A stretch of 64,000 nucleotides of DNA, taken from the NCBI RefSeq assembly GCF_029167645.1, contig NZ_CP119147.1, positions 5,288,501-5,352,500 of the forward strand, read 5' to 3'. Numbering within the stretch: the first letter of the stretch is position 1; each line of letters starts with the position of its first letter. Made by a program: the position numbers and the translations under genes. Shown piece by piece: positions 17,507 to 25,991 of this stretch. Below the pieces are notes generated by a model. It saw only the letters and a list, made by a program, of their open reading frames with translations. It ran no database searches and was not told the origin of the DNA. The stretch is from Streptomyces sp. AM 2-1-1. GTDB lineage: Bacteria; Actinomycetota; Actinomycetes; Streptomycetales; Streptomycetaceae.

Positions 17507-17527
17507 CCTTGCAGAAAAGTTCCGCAA
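17507..17527 (+). promoter_or_regulatory. MalR-type operator before malE
   Basis: CCTTGCAG, seven bases, CCGCAA: an imperfect inverted repeat of the TTGCRG type, 86-106 nt before the malE ATG, where a promoter-blocking site would be expected. A clear -10/-35 pair was not assigned. Confidence 0.65.
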
Positions 17528-17612
17528 ACTCTTTCGGACTTCTTTCATCCTTGTTACGTTCCTCGTCGACCCGGCGCCGCGACGGAGCGGTACGGCAGTT
17601 GAAGGAGTTCAC

Positions 17613-18887
17613 ATGCGACGTGGCATAACGGCCACCGCCCTGGTCGCGGCCCTGGCGCTCGCGGCGACCGCCTGCGGGAGCGACGACGAGTCCGGCAGCA
17701 GCGGCAAGAGCTCGGGCGAGCTCTCCGGCACGGTCACCTGGTGGGACACCTCCAGCGTCGGCAGTGAGGACAAGGTCTTCAAGAAGATCGCCGAGGGCTT
17801 CGAGAAGCTGCACCCCAAGGTCGACGTCAAGTACGTCAACGTGCCCTTCGGTGACGCGCAGAACAAGTTCAAGAACGCGGCCCAGGCCGGCGCCGGCGCC
17901 CCCGACGTGATCCGCTCCGAGGTCGCCTGGACCCCCGACTTCGCGAACCTCGGCTACCTCGCCCCGCTCGACGGAACCCCGGCCCTCAAGGACCAGGACG
18001 ACTTCCTCAAGCAGGCCGTCGCCTCGACCCGGTACAACGACAAGACGTACGCGGTGCCCCAGGTCATCGACTCCATGGGCGTCTTCTACAACAAGGCGAT
18101 GTTCGCCAAGGCCGGTGTCGAGGTCCCGACCACGATCGCCGAGCTGAAGACCGCCTCCGCCGCCATCAAGAAGAAGACCGGCAAGACCGGCCTCTACCTC
18201 CGTGGCGACGACGCGTACTACTTCCTCTCCTTCCTGTACGGCGAGGGCGGCGACCTGGTCGACGCCGACAGCAAGACCGTCAAGATCGACAGCCCCGAGG
18301 CTGTCAAGGCGTTCAAGGTCGTCAAGGACCTGGTCGACTCCGGTGCCGCGAAGACGGACGCCACGGACGGCTGGGAGAACATGATGCAGTCGTTCAAGAG
18401 CGGCGACGTCGCGATGATGATCAACGGCCCGTGGGCCGTCGCCGACACCCTGACCGGCGACCAGTTCAAGGACGCGTCCAACCTCGGCATCGCTAGCGTC
18501 CCGGCCGGCTCCGCCGGCCAGGGCGCCCCGCAGGGCGGTCACAACCTCGCGGTGTACGCGGGCTCGAAGAACCTCGACGCCTCCTACGCCTTCGTCGACT
18601 ACATGACCTCGGTCGACGCCCAGGCCACGGCCGCCGGTGAGCTGAACCTGCTCCCGACCCGCACCTCGGCGTACGCCCGCAAGGAAGCCGTCGACAGCGA
18701 GATCGTGAACTTCTTCAAGCCGGTCGTCGAGACCTCGGTCGAGCGTCCGTGGATCCCCGAGGGCGGCAGCCTCTTCGCCCCGCTGGTCACCCAGTACACC
18801 GAGGTCCTCACCGGCCAGACCACGCCGGAGAAGGCCGCCGCGGACAGCGGTGACGCCTACCGCAAGCTCCTCAAGGGCTGGAAGTAA
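17613..18887 (+). CDS. malE: Maltose/maltodextrin-binding lipoprotein MalE
   Basis: A 424-residue ABC-importer solute-binding lipoprotein (extracytoplasmic protein family 1). The signal peptide ends at lipobox TAC with Cys21, so the mature protein is anchored on the outer face of the membrane. A Gly/Ser linker (SDDESGSSGKSSGE) leads into the binding domain LSGTVTWWDTSSVG. Aromatic residues suited to sugar stacking recur (WWDT, DAYYFLS, DGWENMM, NGPWAV). GAAGGAG lies 6 nt before the ATG. It is the first gene of malEFG, with malF starting 20 nt after its stop, and is presumably repressed by MalR through the sites between 17354 and 17527. Confidence 0.93.
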   Translation: MRRGITATALVAALALAATACGSDDESGSSGKSSGELSGTVTWWDTSSVGSEDKVFKKIAEGFEKLHPKVDVKYVNVPFGDAQNKFKNAAQAGAGAPDVIRSEVAWTPDFANLGYLAPLDGTPALKDQDDFLKQAVASTRYNDKTYAVPQVIDSMGVFYNKAMFAKAGVEVPTTIAELKTASAAIKKKTGKTGLYLRGDDAYYFLSFLYGEGGDLVDADSKTVKIDSPEAVKAFKVVKDLVDSGAAKTDATDGWENMMQSFKSGDVAMMINGPWAVADTLTGDQFKDASNLGIASVPAGSAGQGAPQGGHNLAVYAGSKNLDASYAFVDYMTSVDAQATAAGELNLLPTRTSAYARKEAVDSEIVNFFKPVVETSVERPWIPEGGSLFAPLVTQYTEVLTGQTTPEKAAADSGDAYRKLLKGWK

Positions 18888-18906
18888 CAGGAAGGTTGGC
18901 CGACTG

Positions 18907-19920
18907 ATGGCTGTCCACACCAGCCAGTCGGTGGCAAAGGCCGCGGGCGACGACGTCGCCCGCGGCCGGAGCCGCGCTACTGGTACCCCGACACCGGGCA
19001 AGCTCCGGCGTTCCCTGTCCACGCACTGGTACGCCTGGGTCATGGTGGCCCCGGTGGTGCTCGTCATCGGCGTGATCATCGGCTACCCGCTGGTCCGCGG
19101 CGTCTGGCTGTCGCTGACCGATGCCAACGAGCGCAACGTGGCGCGTTCCATCGGCGTCAACGAGATCCCCGCGACCTACGAGTTCATCGGCCTGGACAAC
19201 TACAAGGACGCGCTCACCGGCGGCGAGTTCCTCTCCACGCTCGGCTGGACGCTGGTGTGGACGATCGCCTGCGTGAGCATCACGTTCTGCCTCGGCATGG
19301 CGCTCGCCAACATCCTGAACCGGCGCATCGTCGGCCGCTCCGCCTACCGCATGGCGCTGATCCTGCCCTGGGCGGTGCCCGGCTTCGTCTCCGTCTTCGC
19401 CTGGCGCTTCCTCTACAACGAGGACCGCGGCATCCTCAACGCGATGCTCGGCGGCATCGGCGTCGACGGCGTCCCGTGGCTGAACGACCCCACCTGGGCG
19501 AAGTTCTCCGTGATCGCCGTCAACGTCTGGCTCGGCGTCCCCTTCATGATGGTCGCCCTCCTCGGCGGCCTGCAGTCCATCCCCGCCGAGCAGTACGAAG
19601 CGGCCGAGATGGACGGCGCCACCGCCTGGCAGCGCTTCCGGCACATCACCGTCCCCGGGCTCGCCCCGGTCTCCACCACCGTGGTGCTGCTCTCCACCAT
19701 CTGGACCTTCAACATGTTCCCGGTGATCTTCCTGCTCACCCGCGGCGGACCCGGCGAATCGACCCAGATCCTCGTCACCCAGGCGTACAAGTTCTCCTTC
19801 GAGATCAGCCCGCGCGACTACGCGCAGTCCTCCACGTGGGGCGTGCTGATCCTCGTCCTCCTCATGCTCTTCGCCGCGGTCTACCGGCGAGTGCTCCGCA
19901 AGCAGGGAGATGTCTGGTGA
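18907..19920 (+). CDS. malF: Maltodextrin ABC permease MalF
   Basis: A 337-residue inner-membrane permease. After a ~35-residue polar N-terminus (TSQSVAKAAGDDVARGRSRA) come six predicted helices, starting at YAWVMVAPVVLVIGVIIGYPL. The coupling loop carries the EAA motif (EAAEMDGATAWQRFRHITVPG) that docks on the ATPase. The ATG at 18907 is preferred because AGGAAGG lies upstream (spacing about 11). It pairs with MalG; their genes overlap by GTGA, which fits equal expression of the two subunits. No ATPase gene is nearby, so the complex must use one from elsewhere, as known for MsiK in Streptomyces. Confidence 0.93.
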   Translation: MAVHTSQSVAKAAGDDVARGRSRATGTPTPGKLRRSLSTHWYAWVMVAPVVLVIGVIIGYPLVRGVWLSLTDANERNVARSIGVNEIPATYEFIGLDNYKDALTGGEFLSTLGWTLVWTIACVSITFCLGMALANILNRRIVGRSAYRMALILPWAVPGFVSVFAWRFLYNEDRGILNAMLGGIGVDGVPWLNDPTWAKFSVIAVNVWLGVPFMMVALLGGLQSIPAEQYEAAEMDGATAWQRFRHITVPGLAPVSTTVVLLSTIWTFNMFPVIFLLTRGGPGESTQILVTQAYKFSFEISPRDYAQSSTWGVLILVLLMLFAAVYRRVLRKQGDVW

Positions 19921-20795
19921 CCGCCCTCACCCCCACCCACGGCCGCCGGGCCGCGCGCCGACCGCGGCTGCGCGGGCAGCGCTCGCCGCTCGCCTCCGCG
20001 GCGCTGCACGTCACGCTGATCATCACCTCGGTGATCGCGGTGTTCCCGGTGCTCTGGGTCCTGCTGACCTCGCTGAAGCCGGCCAAGTACGCGACGACGA
20101 CGGACTTCTTCAAGGAGACGACGTTCGTCAACTACACCAACCTGATCAAGGACACCGAGTTCGTCACCTGGTTCGGCAACTCGGTGCTCGTCGCGGGCCT
20201 CTCCACCGTGCTCGGCGTCTTCGTCTCCGCCACCACCGGCTACGCGGTCAGCCGCTTCCGCTTCCCCGGCAAGCGCGGACTGATGTGGACCCTGCTCATC
20301 ACGCAGATGTTCCCGGTCGCCGTCCTGATCGTGCCGATCTACAACATCATGGCGAGCCTCGGCCTGCTCAACCAGCCCGCCGGCCTGGTCATCACCTACC
20401 TCACCATCTCGGTGCCGTTCTGCGCCTGGATGATGAAGGGCTTCTTCGACACCATCCCGCGCGAGATCGACGAGTCCGGACAGGTCGACGGCCTCACCCC
20501 GTTCGGCACGTTCTGGAAGCTCATCCTGCCGCTGGCCAAGCCGGGTCTCGCGGTCACGGCGTTCTACTCCTTCATCACCGCCTGGGGCGAGGTCGCGTAC
20601 GCCTCCGCGTTCATGGTCGGTGACGAGAACCTCACGCTCGCCGGCGGACTGCAGAAGTTCGTCAACCAGTACGGAGCCCAGTGGGGCCCCATGACCGCCG
20701 CGTCGGTCCTCATCGCCATCCCGGCCGCCCTGGTCTTCCTGTTCGCGCAGAAGCACCTGGTCACCGGTATGTCGGCCGGAGCGGTCAAGGGCTGA
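19917..20795 (+). CDS. malG: Maltodextrin ABC permease MalG
   Basis: A 292-residue permease with six predicted helices and the EAA-loop motif EIDESGQVDGLTPFGTFWKL in the last third. The Ala-to-Ser change at the start of the motif (EIDESG for EAAxxDG) is common in the MalG branch. GTG at 19917-19919 overlaps the malF stop (GTGA), indicating translational coupling. The C-terminus FAQKHLVTGMSAGAVKG is the usual MalG end. Works with MalF and MalE to import maltose and maltodextrins. aglA follows after 122 nt in the same direction, with no terminator-like hairpin noted in between, so it is probably co-transcribed. Confidence 0.93.
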   Translation: MTALTPTHGRRAARRPRLRGQRSPLASAALHVTLIITSVIAVFPVLWVLLTSLKPAKYATTTDFFKETTFVNYTNLIKDTEFVTWFGNSVLVAGLSTVLGVFVSATTGYAVSRFRFPGKRGLMWTLLITQMFPVAVLIVPIYNIMASLGLLNQPAGLVITYLTISVPFCAWMMKGFFDTIPREIDESGQVDGLTPFGTFWKLILPLAKPGLAVTAFYSFITAWGEVAYASAFMVGDENLTLAGGLQKFVNQYGAQWGPMTAASVLIAIPAALVFLFAQKHLVTGMSAGAVKG

Positions 20796-20917
20796 CCCGG
20801 GCTCCTCGCACCGGCAGTGCCCAGCCCCCCGCACGCGTCACCGCATTCGTCACGGCGGCGCCGGCCCCCCCGACCGGGACTCCGGCGCCGCTCCCCACCA
20901 GACACCCCAGGGACGAC

Positions 20918-22594
20918 ATGACCCAGCACCTCGCTGCCCCCTCCACCGGCACGTCCGAAGACGCCCCGGACAACCGCACCGGCTGGTGGCAGGATGCGGT
21001 GATCTACCAGGTCTACCCACGGAGCTTCGCCGACGGCAACGGCGACGGCATGGGCGACCTCGCGGGCGTCACCGCGCGCCTCCCGTACCTGCGGGACCTC
21101 GGTGTCGACGCCGTCTGGCTGAGCCCCTTCTACGCCTCCCCCCAGGCCGACGCCGGTTACGACGTCGCCGACTACCGGGCCATCGACCCGATGTTCGGCT
21201 CGCTCCTCGACGCCGACTCCCTCATCCGCGAGGCCCACGCCCTGGACCTCCGGGTCATCGTCGACCTGGTCCCCAACCACTCCTCCGACCAGCACGAGTG
21301 GTTCAAGCGCGCACTGGCCGAGGGCCCCGGCTCCGCCCTGCGCGAGCGCTACCACTTCCGTCCCGGCAAGGGCGAGAACGGCGAACTCCCGCCCAACGAC
21401 TGGGAGTCCATCTTCGGTGGCCCGGCGTGGACCCGGACCGTGAACCCGGACGGCACGCCCGGCGAGTGGTACCTCCACCTCTTCGCGCCCGAGCAGCCCG
21501 ACTTCAACTGGGAGCACCCGGCCGTTGCCGACGAGTTCCGCTCGATCCTGCGCTTCTGGCTCGACATGGGTGTCGACGGCTTCCGCGTCGACGTCGCGCA
21601 CGGCCTGGTCAAGGCCGCGGGCCTGCCCGACCTCGGCTCGCACGACCAGCTCAAGCTGCTCGGCAACGACGTCATGCCGTTCTTCGACCAGGACGGCGTG
21701 CACGCCATCTACCGCAGCTGGCGCACCATCCTCGACGAGTACCCGGGCCAGCGCATCGCGGTCGCCGAGGCGTGGACGCCGACCGTCGAGCGCACCGCCA
21801 ACTACGTGCGCCCCGACGAGATGCACCAGGCCTTCAACTTCCAGTACCTGTCGACCGACTGGGACGCCACCGCGCTGCGCACCGTCATCGACTCCTCGCT
21901 CGCCGCGATGCGTCCGGTCGGCGCCCCCACCACCTGGGTGCTCTCCAACCACGACGTCACCCGGCACGCCACCCGCTTCGCCAACGAGCCGGGTCTGGGC
22001 ACCCAGATCCGTACCGCCGGCGACCGCGCGATGGGGCTGCGCCGCGCCCGTGCCGCGTCCCTGCTGATGCTGGCGCTGCCCGGCTCCGCCTACGTCTACC
22101 AGGGCGAGGAGCTCGGCCTGCCCGACGTCACCGACCTGCCCGACGAGGCGCGCCAGGACCCGTCGTTCTTCCGCGCCGAGGGCCAGGACGGCTTCCGCGA
22201 CGGCTGCCGCGTCCCGATCCCGTGGACCCGCGGCGGCAGCAGCTACGGCTTCGGCGACGGCGGCAGCTGGCTCCCGCAGCCGGAGGGATGGGGCGAGCTC
22301 TCCATCGAGGCGCAGACCGGCGTGGAGGGCTCCACCCTGGAGCTGTACCGCACCGCCATCGCCGCCCGCCACGACCTGCCGGGCCTCGGCGCGGGTACGG
22401 ACGTCCAGTGGCTGGACGGCCCCGAGGGCGTCCTCGCCTTCGCCCGTCCCGGGTTCGTCTGCACCGTCAACACGACCGGCGCCCCGGTGCGGATCCCCGC
22501 GCCCGGCACGGTGCTCCTCTCCAGCGGCCCGGTCACCGTCGAGGGCGCCACGGCCGAGATCCCCGCGGACACCACGGTGTGGTGGACGGTGTGA
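20918..22594 (+). CDS. aglA: Alpha-glucosidase AglA (GH13)
   Basis: A 558-residue cytoplasmic GH13 enzyme without a signal peptide, hydrolysing imported maltose and maltodextrins to glucose. The conserved strands are in order: QVYPRSFADGNGDGMGDL, region I DLVPNHSS, region II GFRVDVAHG (nucleophile Asp), region III VAEAWT (acid/base Glu) and region IV LSNHDVTRH (transition-state Asp). GNGDG in the N-terminal loop is the calcium site seen in oligo-1,6-glucosidase and alpha-glucosidase types. The ATG at 20918 has AGGGAC upstream. Its stop overlaps the start of the second LacI gene (GTGA). A trehalose-type or alpha-1,6 specificity is not excluded, but the mal context favours alpha-glucosidase. 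Confidence 0.92.
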   Translation: MTQHLAAPSTGTSEDAPDNRTGWWQDAVIYQVYPRSFADGNGDGMGDLAGVTARLPYLRDLGVDAVWLSPFYASPQADAGYDVADYRAIDPMFGSLLDADSLIREAHALDLRVIVDLVPNHSSDQHEWFKRALAEGPGSALRERYHFRPGKGENGELPPNDWESIFGGPAWTRTVNPDGTPGEWYLHLFAPEQPDFNWEHPAVADEFRSILRFWLDMGVDGFRVDVAHGLVKAAGLPDLGSHDQLKLLGNDVMPFFDQDGVHAIYRSWRTILDEYPGQRIAVAEAWTPTVERTANYVRPDEMHQAFNFQYLSTDWDATALRTVIDSSLAAMRPVGAPTTWVLSNHDVTRHATRFANEPGLGTQIRTAGDRAMGLRRARAASLLMLALPGSAYVYQGEELGLPDVTDLPDEARQDPSFFRAEGQDGFRDGCRVPIPWTRGGSSYGFGDGGSWLPQPEGWGELSIEAQTGVEGSTLELYRTAIAARHDLPGLGAGTDVQWLDGPEGVLAFARPGFVCTVNTTGAPVRIPAPGTVLLSSGPVTVEGATAEIPADTTVWWTV

Positions 22595-23646
22595 CCGTCC
22601 CCGCACCCCGGACGGGCTCGGCGCTGCGGCTGTCCGACATCGCCGGGCAGGCCTCGGTCAGCGAGGCCACCGTCAGCCGGGTGCTCAACGGCAAGCCGGG
22701 CGTCGCCGACAGCACCCGGCAGCGGGTGCTGGCGGCGCTGGACATCCTCGGCTACGAACGTCCCGTGCGGCTGCGGCAACGCAGCGCCGGGCTGATCGGG
22801 TTGGTGACACCTGAACTCGTCAACCCGATCTTCCCGGCCTTCGCACAGTCGGTCGAGCAGGTCCTGGCCGGGCACGGGTACACCCCGGTGCTCTGCACCC
22901 AGCTGCCGGGCGGCGCCACCGAGGACGAGCTGGTCGAACAGCTCGTCGAGCGGGGCGTCGGCGGCATCGTCTTCCTGTCCGGGCTGCACGCCGACCTGTC
23001 GGCCGACCCGACGCGGTACGCCGAACTCACCGAGCGCGGCGTCCCGTTCGTCCTGATCAACGGCTACAACGAGCGCATCAGCGCCCCGTTCGTCTCGCCG
23101 GACGACGCCGCCGCCGTGCGGATGGCCGTCGGGCACCTCGCCGAGCTGGGCCACCGCCGGATCGGGCTGGCGATCGGCCCGCGGCGTTACGTGCCCTCCC
23201 GCCGCAAGCGGGACGGATTCCTGGACGTGGCCGTACAGACGCTCGGCATGACCCGCGACGAGGCCGAACTCCTGGTCTGCTCGACCCTCTTCGGCGTGGA
23301 GGGCGGCCAGGTGGCCGCCGGCTCCCTCCTCGACCAGGGATGTACGGGCATCGTCTGCGGCAGCGACCTGATGGCGCTGGGCGTCGTCCGCGCGGCCCGG
23401 GGCAGAGGCCTGGAGGTCCCCACCGACGTCTCCGTGGTCGGGTTCGACGACTCGCAGCTGATCGCCTTCACCGACCCGCCGCTGACCACCGTGCGCCAGC
23501 CGGTCCAGGCGATGGCCGCCGCCGCGGTGGGGGCGCTGCTGGAGGAGATCGCCGGAAGTCCCGTGCAGCGCACGGAGTACGTCTTCCAGCCGGAGCTGGT
23601 CGTACGCGGTTCGACCGCGGCGCTCCGGACGGTACGGGGGGAGTGA
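22591..23646 (+). CDS. Second MalR-like LacI regulator
   Basis: A 351-residue LacI/GalR protein, a close paralog of MalR at 16218-17240. Both share SEATVSRVLNGKPGVA, LGYERPVRLR and the PELxNPIFPA opening of the effector domain, as well as the C-terminal VVRGSTA. The recognition helix is identical, so the same CTTGC operators are likely. It has an extra N-terminal ~10 residues (VPAPRTGSAL). The GTG at 22591 overlaps the aglA stop codon, so it is the last gene of the mal operon and is induced together with it. This wiring would give negative feedback or relay to the amylase genes downstream; that is inference. A different sugar effector is possible, because the effector domains have diverged. 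Confidence 0.88.
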   Translation: MTVPAPRTGSALRLSDIAGQASVSEATVSRVLNGKPGVADSTRQRVLAALDILGYERPVRLRQRSAGLIGLVTPELVNPIFPAFAQSVEQVLAGHGYTPVLCTQLPGGATEDELVEQLVERGVGGIVFLSGLHADLSADPTRYAELTERGVPFVLINGYNERISAPFVSPDDAAAVRMAVGHLAELGHRRIGLAIGPRRYVPSRRKRDGFLDVAVQTLGMTRDEAELLVCSTLFGVEGGQVAAGSLLDQGCTGIVCGSDLMALGVVRAARGRGLEVPTDVSVVGFDDSQLIAFTDPPLTTVRQPVQAMAAAAVGALLEEIAGSPVQRTEYVFQPELVVRGSTAALRTVRGE

Positions 23647-23675
23647 CCGGGAGACCGGACGGGGGAGTGGACGGG

Positions 23676-23823
23676 CGGCACGCGGCCGGAGGGGGGTCGC
23701 GTGCCGCACGCGTACCCGGGGGTGTGCCCCGCACGCGACGCGTGAGCGCGGAGGAGAGGCACCGGGGGTCGGCCCAGGATTGGGCCGGCGGGGAAGCTGA
23801 CTCCCGGTGCCTCCCATCGGCGT
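23676..23823 (+). terminator. Two hairpins after the mal operon, the second nested
   Basis: CGGCACGCG (23676-23684) pairs with CGCGTGCCG (23698-23706). Further on, GAGGCACCGGG (23756-23766) pairs with CCCGGTGCCTC (23813-23823), enclosing GGCCCA-GGAT-TGGGCC. The second looks like a strong composite terminator separating the mal operon from the amylase gene. The rest of 23647-23913 shows no gene. Confidence 0.65.
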
Positions 23824-23913
23824 GACCGGCCCGGCCGGCCGGCGCGTGGGGATCCACGCCGGAGCGCGGGCCCCCGGCCGACCGGACCGGAGTCACGAAG
23901 AACGTAACAGGCC

Positions 23914-23944
23914 CGCAATATCTTGCGTAAGGCCTTGCAGGCAG
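23914..23944 (+). promoter_or_regulatory. Upstream MalR-type operator of the amylase gene
   Basis: CGCAA-TATC-TTGCG forms an inverted repeat, followed by CCTTGCAGGCAG. This resembles the CTTGCAG repeats known in Streptomyces amylase promoters. It lies about 46-76 nt upstream of the predicted -35. Confidence 0.7.
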
Positions 23945-23989
23945 AAAAACGCGGCGTTTCGCAGATGTGAGCGGGTCATGTCCAAAGTA

Positions 23990-24018
23990 TTGACCCGGGC
24001 CTGACGGGCTCGTACGGT
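23990..24018 (+). promoter_or_regulatory. Amylase promoter
   Basis: TTGACC (23990-23995), 17-nt spacer, TACGGT (24013-24018): a good match to the principal-sigma consensus of Streptomyces. Start of transcription is expected near 24025. Confidence 0.7.
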
Positions 24019-24042
24019 CTGCACCGCAGCGGGGTTTCCACT

Positions 24043-24053
24043 CTTGCTGCAAG
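24043..24053 (+). promoter_or_regulatory. Downstream MalR-type operator of the amylase gene
   Basis: CTTGC-T-GCAAG, a perfect inverted repeat at about +18 to +28 of the predicted transcript, suited to block elongation or to form a loop with the site at 23914-23944. Confidence 0.65.
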
Positions 24054-24138
24054 AACATTCAATGAGCTTCAGGGCACGGCGCGTTGTCACGTGAGGCTGA
24101 ACGGTCACCCGCGTTTCCCCCACAGCAGGAGGAAAGAC

Positions 24139-25878
24139 ATGGCACGCAGACCGCTGTCCGCCGCTCTCGCCCTCGCGGCCGGAGTCGCCGCGCTGGTCGT
24201 CCCCGCAGGCGTCGGAGCCGGCACCGCCCAGGCCGCCGCCCCCGGCACCAAGGACGTCACCGCCGTCCTGTTCGAGTGGAAGTTCGCCTCCGTGGCCCAG
24301 GCGTGCACCAGCACCCTCGGCCCGGCCGGCTACGGCTTCGTCCAGGTCTCCCCGCCCATGGAGCACATCCAGGGCGGCCAGTGGTGGACCTCCTACCAGC
24401 CGGTGAGCTACAAGATCGCCGGACGGCTCGGCGACCGCACCGCCTTCGCGAACATGGTCACCGCCTGCCACAACGCGGGCGTGAAGGTCGTCGCCGACAC
24501 CGTCATCAACCACATGTCGGCGGGGTCGGGCACCGGCACCGGCGGGTCCTCGTACAGCAAGTACGACTACCCGGGCCTCTACTCGGTCAACGACATGAAC
24601 GACTGCCAGGCGCAGATCAGCAACTACGGCAACCGCGCCAACGTGCAGAACTGCGAACTGGTGGGCCTCGCCGACCTGGACACCGGCGAGGAGTACGTAC
24701 GCGGCAGGATCGCCGGGTACCTGAACGACCTCCTGTCGCTGGGCGTCGACGGCTTCCGGATCGACGCGGCCAAGCACATGCCGGCCGCCGACCTCTCGAA
24801 CATCAAGTCCCGGCTGAGCAATCCGGGCGTGTACTGGAAGCAGGAGGCCATCTACGGCGCGGGCGAGGCCGTCCAGCCCTCCGAGTACACCGGCACCGGC
24901 GACGTCCAGGAGTTCCGCTACGCCCGGGGCCTCAAGCAGACGTTCCTCAACGAGAACCTCGCCAACCTCAAGAACTACGGCGAGGGCTGGGGGTTCATGG
25001 GGTCGGGCCAGTCGGCGGTCTTCGTCGACAACCACGACACCGAGCGCGGCGGGGACACCCTGAACTACAAGTCGGGCGCCTCCTACACGCTCGCGAGCGT
25101 CTTCATGCTCGCCTACCCGTACGGCTCCCCGGACGTCCACTCCGGCTACGAGTTCAGCAACAACGACGCCGGCCCGCCCAACGGCGGCCAGGTGAACGCC
25201 TGTTACGCCGACGGCTGGAAGTGCCAGCACGCCTGGCCGCAGATATCCTCCATGGTCGCCTTCCGCAACAACGCCCGCGGAGAGGCCGTCACCAACTGGT
25301 GGGACAACGGTGCCGACCAGATCGCCTTCGGGCGCGGCGCAAAGGCGTACGTGGCGATCAACCACGAGTCCTCGGCGCTGACCCGGACCTTCCAGACCGG
25401 GCTGCCCGCCGGCGCCTACTGCGACGTGCAGACCGGCAACGCCGTGACCGTCAACTCCTCCGGGCAGTTCACCGCCACCCTCGGCGCCGACACCGCCCTC
25501 GCCCTGCACGTGGGCGCCCGCACCTGCACCGGTACGGGCACCGACCCCGGTACGGGCACCGACCCCGGTACGGGCACCACCACCTCCGGTGCGTCCTTCG
25601 GGGTCAACGCCACCACCACGCCGGGCCAGAACATCTACGTCACCGGCGACCAGGCCGCCCTCGGCAACTGGAACCCGGGCAGCGCCCTGAAGCTCGACCC
25701 GGCCACGTACCCCGTCTGGAAGCTCGACGTGGCGCTGCCCGCCGGCACCTCCTTCGCGTACAAGTACATCCGCAAGGACGCCGCCGGGAACGTCACCTGG
25801 GAGAGCGGCGCCAACCGCACCGCCACCGTGCCCGCCACCGGAAAGATCTCGCTGAACAGCGACGTCTGGCGCAGCTGA
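24139..25878 (+). CDS. Secreted alpha-amylase with CBM20 starch-binding domain
   Basis: A 579-residue extracellular GH13 alpha-amylase that cleaves internal alpha-1,4 bonds of starch. The signal peptide ends at about residue 32 (TAQAAAPG). The catalytic strands are ADTVINHM (region I), [11 protein letters not shown] with the nucleophile near residue 209, KQEAIYG with the Glu, and [11 protein letters not shown] with the third Asp. A linker of repeated [15 protein letters not shown] (about 462-480) leads to a C-terminal CBM20 ([20 protein letters not shown]), which binds raw starch granules. AGGAGGAA lies 4-5 nt upstream of the ATG. Controlled by the promoter and MalR-type sites between 23914 and 24053; transcription probably ends at 25886-25927. 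Confidence 0.95.
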   Translation: MARRPLSAALALAAGVAALVVPAGVGAGTAQAAAPGTKDVTAVLFEWKFASVAQACTSTLGPAGYGFVQVSPPMEHIQGGQWWTSYQPVSYKIAGRLGDRTAFANMVTACHNAGVKVVADTVINHMSAGSGTGTGGSSYSKYDYPGLYSVNDMNDCQAQISNYGNRANVQNCELVGLADLDTGEEYVRGRIAGYLNDLLSLGVDGFRIDAAKHMPAADLSNIKSRLSNPGVYWKQEAIYGAGEAVQPSEYTGTGDVQEFRYARGLKQTFLNENLANLKNYGEGWGFMGSGQSAVFVDNHDTERGGDTLNYKSGASYTLASVFMLAYPYGSPDVHSGYEFSNNDAGPPNGGQVNACYADGWKCQHAWPQISSMVAFRNNARGEAVTNWWDNGADQIAFGRGAKAYVAINHESSALTRTFQTGLPAGAYCDVQTGNAVTVNSSGQFTATLGADTALALHVGARTCTGTGTDPGTGTDPGTGTTTSGASFGVNATTTPGQNIYVTGDQAALGNWNPGSALKLDPATYPVWKLDVALPAGTSFAYKYIRKDAAGNVTWESGANRTATVPATGKISLNSDVWRS

Positions 25879-25885
25879 CCCACCA

Positions 25886-25927
25886 GGGACGGGCCGGGAG
25901 GGCGTTCGACGCCTCCCGGCCCGTCCC
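25886..25927 (+). terminator. Strong terminator after the amylase gene
   Basis: GGGACGGGCCGGGAGG pairs perfectly with CCTCCCGGCCCGTCCC across a ten-base GCG/CGA-rich loop and is followed by TTT. The amylase-pullulanase gene starts 65 nt later, so it needs read-through or its own promoter within this short gap. Confidence 0.88.
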
Positions 25928-25991
25928 TTTACCGCGCCGCCCCCGCCGGGCCGGCCGCACCACCCCACCCACCGTCCGAGGAGAAGCCTCC

